Shown here: piece after piece, positions 4,902 to 11,128 of the stretch
How positions within the stretch are numbered: position 1 is the stretch's first letter
How the letters are laid out: each line of letters opens with the position of its first letter
Notes under the pieces: model-generated
What the model was told of the DNA's origin: nothing
Database searches by the model: none
Seen by the model: the letters and a program-made list of their open reading frames with translations, nothing else
Translations under genes and position numbers: made by a program
Assembly: GCA_002733155.1 (NCBI GenBank)
Contig: NVUO01000013.1
Location: 76,511-87,638, forward strand
Source: Sulfurimonas sp.
GTDB taxonomy: Bacteria > Campylobacterota > Campylobacteria > Campylobacterales > Sulfurimonadaceae
Direction of reading: 5' to 3'
DNA length: 11,128 nucleotides

Positions 4902-6017
4902 ATGGACTATTTGGACAACTTAGAAACAATCATTAAAATAAATTCATATACAAAAAATAAAATTGGCGTAGATAAGGTTGGTGAAGTTTTTGATAAATGG
5001 TTTATAGAATTAGGTTTTGAAGTTAACTTATATGAAAGAGAATTAATTGGTAATCATAGGCATTATCTTAGTAAATATGAAAAAGGTAAAAAAAGACTTT
5101 TAATACTTGGACATTTAGATACAGTATTCCCTCCTCAAAAATTTGAAGAATATTCAGAAGATAGTGAATGGATATATGGCCCAGGTGTCTGTGACATGAA
5201 GGGTGGAAATATTGTAGCTCTTCAAGCCCTACGTGAATTACAAAAATCAAATATAGATATTAAAAATATAGATATTTTATTTGTTAGTGACGAAGAGACT
5301 GGTAGTGATGATTCTAAATATTTAACAGCAAAACTTGCAAAAAATTATGATTACTGTTTTGTATATGAAGCTGCTGGATCTAAGATGGAAGTTGTAACTG
5401 CTAGAAAAGGTGTAGGTACATTCTTAATGGATATTACTGGTAAGGCATCTCATGCAGGCAATCATTATGCAGATGGAAATGACGCTAATTTAGAAGCCTC
5501 ATATAAGCTACAAGAATTAGTTAAACTTACAGATTTAGATAAGGGTACTACTGTAAATGTTGGTAAGATTGAGGGTGGCATCGGTGCTAATACTATCTCG
5601 CCAAATGCAAGTTTAGTATTTGAAATAAGATATAAATTAAGTTCTGAAAAGACTAGAGTTTTAGATTCAATAAAAAAGATTGTAAATAATTCATATGTAG
5701 ATGGTACAAAATCCAATCTTCGTGGTGGTATCCAAAGGGATGTAATGCAATGCTCCCAAAACTCATTAGATTTAATCCAAGATATTAAAATAATAACAAA
5801 TACTACTTTGAACTATGAGGAACGTGGTGGGGTAAGTGATGCAAATGTAGTTAGTTCATGTGGAGTAGTTACACTTGATGGTTTTGGGCCATATGGAGAT
5901 GGTGACCATACAATTCATGAAAGAGCTAATAAAAAAAGTTTTGAATTAAGAATAGAACTTAGTAAAAAACTTTTTACTTATTTTGTTAATTACTTTGAAT
6001 TTAAACAGGAGATATAA
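4902..6017 (+). CDS. M20 family metallopeptidase, carboxypeptidase G2-like
   Basis: This 371-aa protein is predicted to be a cytoplasmic two-zinc exopeptidase; no signal peptide is visible. Catalytic features are in order: H71 and D73 in GHLDTVF, bridging D98 in GPGVCDMKGG, the general base and metal residues E131/E132 in SDEETGS, E156 in YEAAGS, and H336 in GDHTIHE. The dimerisation/lid domain spans about 168-285, with SHAGNH at 183-188. M20 enzymes of the carboxypeptidase G2 type remove C-terminal glutamate from folates or gamma-glutamyl chains. Relatives cleave dipeptides or deacetylate, so glutamate specificity here is inferred. Its stop overlaps the next ATG by 1 nt (TAATG), coupling it to the first ATP-grasp ligase. 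That suggests it removes or recycles what the ligases add. Confidence 0.9.
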   Translation: MDYLDNLETIIKINSYTKNKIGVDKVGEVFDKWFIELGFEVNLYERELIGNHRHYLSKYEKGKKRLLILGHLDTVFPPQKFEEYSEDSEWIYGPGVCDMKGGNIVALQALRELQKSNIDIKNIDILFVSDEETGSDDSKYLTAKLAKNYDYCFVYEAAGSKMEVVTARKGVGTFLMDITGKASHAGNHYADGNDANLEASYKLQELVKLTDLDKGTTVNVGKIEGGIGANTISPNASLVFEIRYKLSSEKTRVLDSIKKIVNNSYVDGTKSNLRGGIQRDVMQCSQNSLDLIQDIKIITNTTLNYEERGGVSDANVVSSCGVVTLDGFGPYGDGDHTIHERANKKSFELRIELSKKLFTYFVNYFEFKQEI

Positions 6018-6949
6018 TGTCTAAAGCAAAGATAGGAATGTGGTTATATAGTAATGGTGGCGGAGGTAAAATATCAAAAAATATTATCAAAAAACTTCAA
6101 GAAAGAGATATTGAAACATTAGATAATGTAAATTTACGTCATGCAATTGCTAAAAATGGAAACATACTTTATGATGATATTAAACTCAATAAACTAGACT
6201 TGTTTTTTTCTTATAATGCTAGTGAGCAGACTCAATATCAGATGTATCTATATCAAGCTTTAAATCGTGCGATCCCTATGATTAATAGCTATGATGCTTT
6301 TTCTTTAACTGAAGATAAGTTTCATACATCATTTGTTTTAAGAAACCATGGTGTTAAAACTGCTGATTATAAACTTTGCCATAGGGATGATGGATACCAT
6401 CTTAAAAGAATTATGAAAAAGTGGGATAAAATGGTATATAAACCAACTGACGGTTGGGGTGGCGTTGGTCTTACTAAGATTGAAAATGAGGCAAACTTAG
6501 ATATGTTAATGCCATTTTTAAATCAGATGGATTTACGTTATTTTTATGTAGAAAAATTTATAGACTATGATAACACTGACTTTAGAATAGATATAGTAAA
6601 TGGTAAATTTGTATCCTGTTATGGTAGAAAATCAAGTTCAGATGATTGGCGTACTAATGTTACATCTGGAGGTTCAATATTTATGCGTGAGGCTAATGAT
6701 GAAATTGTAGATATAGCCAAAAAAGCTACTAAGGCCTGTAAGGTAGATATAGCTGGAGTAGATATTATATATGATAGAGAAAAAGAGGAGTATATAGTTT
6801 TAGAAGTAAATGGTATCCCAGCCTTTGCTACTCCAGAACAAGAAAAGTTAGGTCTCAACTTTAATGATAAAAAGATAGATTTAATAGTTGACTTAATTGA
6901 TAAAAAAATAAAAGTAAGTAAAAAAATAAAGGAAAATATATACGAATAA
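6017..6949 (+). CDS. RimK-like ATP-grasp ligase, copy A
   Basis: This 310-aa protein is predicted to activate a carboxylate as acyl phosphate with ATP and join it to an amine. The N-terminal pre-ATP-grasp region (1-100) has KIGMWLYSNGGGG and FFSYNASEQT. The ATP-grasp fold follows: K142 in YKP, glycine-rich loop DGWGGVG (145-151), EKF (179-181), DFRID (188-192), the RTNVTSGGS turn (212-220), D249 in GVDI, and the metal ligands E263/N265 in LEVNGIPAF. All core residues are present, so it should be active. RimK relatives ligate glutamate, but the substrate here is unknown. The closest relative in the window is copy B, gapless over 296 residues with about 59% identity (hand count). Translation is coupled to the M20 gene. 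Confidence 0.87.
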   Translation: MSKAKIGMWLYSNGGGGKISKNIIKKLQERDIETLDNVNLRHAIAKNGNILYDDIKLNKLDLFFSYNASEQTQYQMYLYQALNRAIPMINSYDAFSLTEDKFHTSFVLRNHGVKTADYKLCHRDDGYHLKRIMKKWDKMVYKPTDGWGGVGLTKIENEANLDMLMPFLNQMDLRYFYVEKFIDYDNTDFRIDIVNGKFVSCYGRKSSSDDWRTNVTSGGSIFMREANDEIVDIAKKATKACKVDIAGVDIIYDREKEEYIVLEVNGIPAFATPEQEKLGLNFNDKKIDLIVDLIDKKIKVSKKIKENIYE

Positions 6950-6950
6950 A

Positions 6951-6984
6951 ATCAAAAATTTGATATAATATTAAAAAATATTAT
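6951..6984 (+). promoter_or_regulatory. Two adjacent hairpins and a possible internal promoter between the ATP-grasp copies
   Basis: The 57-nt gap holds two perfect inverted repeats that directly abut: ATCAAA-AA-TTTGAT (6951-6964) and ATAATATT-AAAA-AATATTAT (6965-6984), the second followed by TTTCG. TATAAT (6964-6969) bridges them and could be a -10 box, as at the cassette's main promoter. The stretch may be an attenuating or processing site that sets the ratio of copy A to copy B, or an internal promoter. The evidence is composition-limited. Confidence 0.4.
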
Positions 6985-7006
6985 TTCGTGTTGATTGGGA
7001 GGCTTT

Positions 7007-7921
7007 ATGGCAAATAGAAAAGTTGGTATCTGGATGTATAGTAATAGTGGTGGTACAGTTATTGAGAAAAAGATAGTTGATTTATTAAAAGAGAGGGAAA
7101 TTGATGTTGTAACAAACCTAGATCTTCGTTTTGCTAGGGGCTCTAAGGGTAAAATTATTTGTAATAATATAAATATGTTGGAACTAGACTTGTTTTTTTC
7201 TTATAATGCTGGGGAGCAAACTGTAGCCCAAACATATATGTATGAGACTTTAAATAGATATATAACTACTATTAATTCATTTGAAGCCTTTGCGCTTTCA
7301 GAAGATAAGTTTAAGTCAAATATTGCTCTTCATCATGCGGGTATAAATACATCTGACTTTTTTTTATGTCATAGAGAAAGACCTGAGTATATGGTAGAGA
7401 AATTTAGAGAATGGAGAAAATTGGTATTTAAACCAGTTGATGGTTGGGGTGGTAATGGTATGACCTTGCTTGAATCTTCGCAAAGTCTAGATTCATTAAT
7501 GCCATTTTTAAATCAATCTAATATGCGTCACATTTATTTAGAAAGATTTATAGATAATGATTTTACAGACTTTCGTATAGATATAGTTGATGGAGACTTT
7601 ATAGCTTGTTATGGCAGAAAAGCTAATGATAGAGAATGGCGTACAAATATAACATCCGGTGGAAGCGTAATGTTACGTGAAGCTAATGATGAAATAGTTG
7701 ATATAGCAAAAAAAGCAGTTAAGGCATTAGGCATGGATATAGCTGGGGTTGATATTTTATATGATAGAGAAAAAGAGGAATATATAGTATTAGAAGTAAA
7801 CGGAATTCCAGCTTTTGCAACACCTGAACAAGAAAAAATAGGTTTAAGTTTTAATGATAAAAAAATTCACAAAATAGTTGAGTTAATTGACTCTCGTACA
7901 CAATATAAAAAAATAGGATGA
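7007..7921 (+). CDS. RimK-like ATP-grasp ligase, copy B (tandem paralogue)
   Basis: The ATG at 7007 is chosen because GGGAGG (6997-7002) sits 4 nt upstream and MANRKVGIWMYSN then aligns with the start of copy A. A TTG at 6995 is the only earlier candidate and would bury the ribosome binding site. The product is 304 aa. It has the same ATP-grasp residues as copy A at the same numbers: K142, DGWGGNG (145-151), ERF (179-181), DFRID (188-192), D249, E263 and N265. By hand count identity to A is about 47% over residues 1-180 but 78% over 181-296, so catalysis is conserved while the N-terminal substrate side has diverged. It probably adds a different residue or acts on a different acceptor, or works with A as a heteromer. 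The third ATP-grasp gene starts 6 nt after its stop. Confidence 0.87.
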   Translation: MANRKVGIWMYSNSGGTVIEKKIVDLLKEREIDVVTNLDLRFARGSKGKIICNNINMLELDLFFSYNAGEQTVAQTYMYETLNRYITTINSFEAFALSEDKFKSNIALHHAGINTSDFFLCHRERPEYMVEKFREWRKLVFKPVDGWGGNGMTLLESSQSLDSLMPFLNQSNMRHIYLERFIDNDFTDFRIDIVDGDFIACYGRKANDREWRTNITSGGSVMLREANDEIVDIAKKAVKALGMDIAGVDILYDREKEEYIVLEVNGIPAFATPEQEKIGLSFNDKKIHKIVELIDSRTQYKKIG

Positions 7922-7927
7922 CATACC

Positions 7928-9250
7928 ATGGCACAAATTACTAAACTTCCAAAATTAGGCTTCTTATATCTTGATTATGTATTAAGATTTTTCGATTATA
8001 GTAACTTCAAAGGTTGGCCAGACAAGATTGAAGAGGTAACATATCATTGGAAAAACGATAAAAATAGATTTATTAATGAAATAAAAAGAAAAAAAATTGA
8101 TGTACTAGTTGGTAATATCCCAGCTACTGCATATGAAACTTTTAAAGAGATTGCTATATCTCTGCCGAATGTTAGATTTATTCCATCTATAGAGACACAA
8201 TTTTCTAACAAATCGAAAGAGAACGTAACTTTGTTTTGTAAAAAGTTTAAGATAGCTACACCAAAAACTATAATTACTTATGATGATAAAAAAGCTGATA
8301 CACATTTTAAAACTTGTAAATATCCTCAAATTATAAAAAGAAGTTACGGAGCTTCAAATTATGGTGGATACTTTGTACATAAGGTTGATAATTATAAAGA
8401 AGCTAAAAAATTATTGGCAGAGAAAAAATATAAACCAGTTTATTCACAAGATGCTATTCCATTAAAAGATGCTGGTGATATTCGTGTAATGTTAATTGGT
8501 CATAAACCAGTTTGCGCATTTTGGAGATATTCAGGTACTGGTGAGTGGATTACAAATACTTCTCAAGGTGGAGATATGTCTTATCGTAATGTACCTATGG
8601 CAGCTTTAGAATTAGCTGTACAAGCTTCTAAGGCAGCTAAGGCTGAGTATTGGGCCTGTGATATTGGTATAGATAAAAATACAAATAAGGCATATATAAT
8701 AGAGTGTGCTACAGCTTTTGCAGCCTTCCCTTATATAAGAGATTGGATTGGTCAGTATATAATGTGGGATTTATCTGCTGGAAGATTTAGATTACCACAT
8801 ATTCCATTATACTCTTGGGAAGAATTGGGAAAAATGGATTCATCAATATTAAGAACATTAAGACATCTATACTTTGCTAATTACGAACCATCAGTAGATG
8901 GTGCATATTGGTTAAGCAATAAAGGAGATTTTGATATGGAATTAACTTATGAGTCAAATCCATCTGATGTTCCAGCTAGTATTGAACCTCCAGTAAGTGA
9001 AGATAAACTTCCTCAAATGTTAAAAGAAGAAGAAACTCAAATGATATCTAATTTACCAGAGGACGAATTATATGATTTTGATACAGTATCTCTAACTGAA
9101 CTAATGACACTTCAAGGTATGCAAGAGGATGTAGCAGTTAAGATAAAAGAGTTATTAAGTGAAAACTCTGTTAAATCTTTTGAAGAATTAGATTTATGCA
9201 ATATAATTTCTCAAAACCAGATAAGTCAATGGACAAAATCTTTTAAATAA
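7928..9250 (+). CDS. Divergent ATP-grasp protein with C-terminal helix-hairpin-helix-like tail
   Basis: This 440-aa protein has a RimK-type core at about 95-275: K137 with glycine-rich SYGASNYGG (139-147), GDIRVMLIG (183-191), WITNTSQGGD (207-216, parallel to WRTNVTSGGS of the smaller ligases) and D245 in CDIGID. The last metal motif reads IIECATAFAAF: E259 is kept, but Asn of E-x-N is Ala261. The ATP-grasp fold is clear, but catalysis is uncertain. After a linker with acidic and proline-rich stretches (about 345-380), residues 385-440 (VSLTELMTLQGMQEDVAVKIKELL, then VKSFEELD) resemble the ComEA-type helix-hairpin-helix, without the usual PGIG glycines. It could be a third ligase, a partner subunit, or a recruiter of substrate. 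AGGA precedes the start by 9 nt. Confidence 0.8.
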   Translation: MAQITKLPKLGFLYLDYVLRFFDYSNFKGWPDKIEEVTYHWKNDKNRFINEIKRKKIDVLVGNIPATAYETFKEIAISLPNVRFIPSIETQFSNKSKENVTLFCKKFKIATPKTIITYDDKKADTHFKTCKYPQIIKRSYGASNYGGYFVHKVDNYKEAKKLLAEKKYKPVYSQDAIPLKDAGDIRVMLIGHKPVCAFWRYSGTGEWITNTSQGGDMSYRNVPMAALELAVQASKAAKAEYWACDIGIDKNTNKAYIIECATAFAAFPYIRDWIGQYIMWDLSAGRFRLPHIPLYSWEELGKMDSSILRTLRHLYFANYEPSVDGAYWLSNKGDFDMELTYESNPSDVPASIEPPVSEDKLPQMLKEEETQMISNLPEDELYDFDTVSLTELMTLQGMQEDVAVKIKELLSENSVKSFEELDLCNIISQNQISQWTKSFK

Positions 9251-9270
9251 TAATTTTCTAGGGGTAAGAT

Positions 9271-11128
9271 ATGAGACAACAATATAGTTCTTATGATGAA
9301 TGTATAAATTTTTTTAATGAGACTCAAGAGATTAATCCAAATCTTTTCAAGGTTGAGACTATTGGTAAGACTTGGGAAGATAGAGATATTATAGCTGTAT
9401 GCATAAGTAAAGATGTAGAGAAGCATAGCCAAAAACCAGCACTTTTTTATACTGGAACTATCCATGCAAGAGAGTGGATTGGTATAGAATTATCCATTTC
9501 TTTTGCTAAATATATATTAGAGCATATTGATTATGATCCACAATTAAATGCTATATTAGACAGAACTACTTTATATATGGTTCCTTGTGCTAATCCAGAT
9601 GGTTTTGAATATTCAAGAAATCATTTTTCTTTTTGGAGAAAAAATAGAAGAAAAAATGCTGATGGTAGTTTTGGAGTTGATTTAAATAGAAATTTTAGTA
9701 TTGGTTTTACTCCTAATAAAAGTACAACTTCAAATGTTTACTCAGGTCCATCAGCATTTTCTGAACCTGAAACATCAGCATTAAGAGACTTTTTTCAAGC
9801 ACATTCCAACATAACTATAGCTCTTGATTATCACTCTCAGGGTAATGTATTTTTTCCTGCTCATAACTTTATACATGAAGATGCTCTTGATGCTATTGAT
9901 TTAAATCTTTTAGCAGGAAATATGGCTGAAGAGATACGAAAAGAATCTAATAGGGAATACGGTATACACATGGGTAAACCACCTGTACATTTAATCTCTG
10001 GAAGTGGTAAGGAGTTTTACTATTCTTTAGGCGCACTTTCTTTAGTAGCTGAAGTTGGAACACGTAATATTAGTGATTATCAAGAAAATATGAGTGAACA
10101 TATAGATGAAAATATTCCAGCATTAATTTTTGCTCTCTCAGAGGCGAATAATTATAAAAAAGAAATAGCCTTACCAAGGGTAGAAAATTTTTATGCCAAA
10201 AGTGTTAATGAAAAAGAGGTTGAGCTTAATTGGGATTATATAGATGACGATACTCTATATTATGAAATATACAGATCTAAAAAGAAAAAAGGTTTTGCAC
10301 AAGTTTCAAACAGAATAGGTATGACAAAACTAAGGTCATTTACAGATAAAAATCTAAATTCATCAACAAACTATTTTTATTATATGCGGGCTGTATGTAA
10401 AAAAAGAAATATTAAATCACCATATGCACAAAAGGTGGGTATCAGAACTTCACCAGCTGAAAATATGTTTTCTAAAATTTTATACCCATTAGCAGATAAG
10501 ATAGGTTATGTAGGTGAAATGACAGTAAAAAATGATGAGCACTTTGGTAATAACTCCCTTTTTGTAGGAGTTAGCGAAAATAGAGGTGAATGTTATGGTG
10601 TATGTGCCTTTAATTTAAATACTATCCCTAATAATGCTGTAATTACTAGTGCAGTTATATCTTTTTATCCAATGAATAGAGTATCTGTTCAAGTTGAAAA
10701 TTATGGGGAATGGCGTGTATCTCAGATAGATGAAAGAACAATTGATAGCATTAGTGATTATGAATCTATTAAAAATGCAAAAATTCTTTCTTATATAGAT
10801 AGACCAACAGCATCATATCAATTATCGCAGGGTGTCTGGCGTACATATAAGTTTGCTCACGCTGAATTAGAAGTATTACAAAGTTCTTTGAAAAGAAAAG
10901 AGGCAGTTTTTAGAATGCAAGGTCCATCATCACTACCTATAGATCGTGCATCTCAAATGATGCAATGGGATATTGGATACGGAAAGTTTAGTGGAGGATT
11001 ATCATATAGACCAAAACTAGATATATCATACACCTTAGATGAAGTAAAAGTAGAACTTTTATCATCATTAGAATTTACTGTTACTAAGAATAAAATAATT
11101 GAAGATGAATTAGTAGTTGGTTTTAATG
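9271..11128 (+). CDS. M14 zinc carboxypeptidase with Fn3 and DNRLRE-like domains, 3' truncated by window edge
   Basis: The frame is open from the ATG at 9271 (AGGGG upstream) to the window end, giving 619 residues with no stop. The M14 domain (1 to about 290) has the zinc motif H65-x-x-E68 in GTIHAREW, substrate-binding DLNRNF (137-142), the third zinc ligand H188 in DYHSQG, and catalytic E261 in VAEVGTR. A fibronectin type III domain follows (about 302-394). A DNRLRE-like beta domain then spans about 400-590, with FGNNSLFVGV and FNLNTIPNNAVITSAVISFYP. No signal peptide is visible, odd because Fn3 and DNRLRE modules are typical of secreted or surface proteins. It lies 20 nt after the third ATP-grasp gene. 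It should trim C-terminal residues from a peptide or amino-acid conjugate made by this cassette; the cleaved residue is not predictable. Confidence 0.88.
   Translation, partial: MRQQYSSYDECINFFNETQEINPNLFKVETIGKTWEDRDIIAVCISKDVEKHSQKPALFYTGTIHAREWIGIELSISFAKYILEHIDYDPQLNAILDRTTLYMVPCANPDGFEYSRNHFSFWRKNRRKNADGSFGVDLNRNFSIGFTPNKSTTSNVYSGPSAFSEPETSALRDFFQAHSNITIALDYHSQGNVFFPAHNFIHEDALDAIDLNLLAGNMAEEIRKESNREYGIHMGKPPVHLISGSGKEFYYSLGALSLVAEVGTRNISDYQENMSEHIDENIPALIFALSEANNYKKEIALPRVENFYAKSVNEKEVELNWDYIDDDTLYYEIYRSKKKKGFAQVSNRIGMTKLRSFTDKNLNSSTNYFYYMRAVCKKRNIKSPYAQKVGIRTSPAENMFSKILYPLADKIGYVGEMTVKNDEHFGNNSLFVGVSENRGECYGVCAFNLNTIPNNAVITSAVISFYPMNRVSVQVENYGEWRVSQIDERTIDSISDYESIKNAKILSYIDRPTASYQLSQGVWRTYKFAHAELEVLQSSLKRKEAVFRMQGPSSLPIDRASQMMQWDIGYGKFSGGLSYRPKLDISYTLDEVKVELLSSLEFTVTKNKIIEDELVVGFN

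Noticed and set aside
6995..7006. TTG start that would extend ATP-grasp copy B by four residues
   Set aside because: The extension would run through the GGGAGG ribosome binding site. The ATG at 7007 matches the start of copy A exactly.
9226..9465. 79-codon minus-strand frame at the start of the M14 gene
   Set aside because: It is antisense to the M14 zinc-binding region and overlaps the end of the third ATP-grasp gene, with no supporting start signals.
4902..11128. GAK-type system, phage tail module or RiPP cluster as an explanation of the cassette
   Set aside because: No HPr-kinase-like or CofD-like gene, no phage structural gene and no precursor peptide are visible. ATP-grasp fold alone is not enough to assign any of these, and downstream sequence could change this.

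Overview
The window is low-GC DNA that most likely comes from a Campylobacterota (former Epsilonproteobacteria) chromosome. The evidence is the gene order ffh - rpsP - KH protein - rimM - trmD - rplS, protein variants such as the Ffh G4 motif SKYDGDSKGG, and two housekeeping promoters that share TTTAGCTATAAT with no obvious -35 box. This assignment is inferred from features; no search was run.

Region 1 (1-4752) is an information-processing block on the plus strand. It holds the 3' end of a YaiI/YqxD (DUF188) gene and ffh (SRP GTPase). A 628-bp gene-free gap follows, then the translation operon rpsP (S16), a KhpA-type KH protein, rimM (16S maturation), trmD (tRNA m1G37 methyltransferase) and rplS (L19). 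The gap contains two 81-bp palindromic elements with truncated copies beside them, a promoter, and a roughly 250-nt structured rpsP leader.

Region 2 (4753-11128) is an accessory-looking cassette, also on the plus strand. Its first gene lies behind a TATAAT box embedded in a perfect palindrome. It encodes an M20 (carboxypeptidase G2-like) peptidase, two tandem paralogous RimK-like ATP-grasp ligases, a third and larger ATP-grasp homologue that lacks a metal-binding Asn and has a helix-hairpin-helix-like tail, and an M14 zinc carboxypeptidase with Fn3 and DNRLRE-like domains that runs off the window. Tight spacing (M20 and the first ligase overlap by 1 nt) argues for a functional unit. The likely theme is ATP-dependent addition of amino acids, glutamate being the best guess, to a small molecule, peptide or protein, balanced by two different carboxypeptidases. 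I do not recognise this combination as a named system, and it is the main candidate for undescribed biology here. No CRISPR array, tRNA, rRNA, transposase or phage gene was seen.
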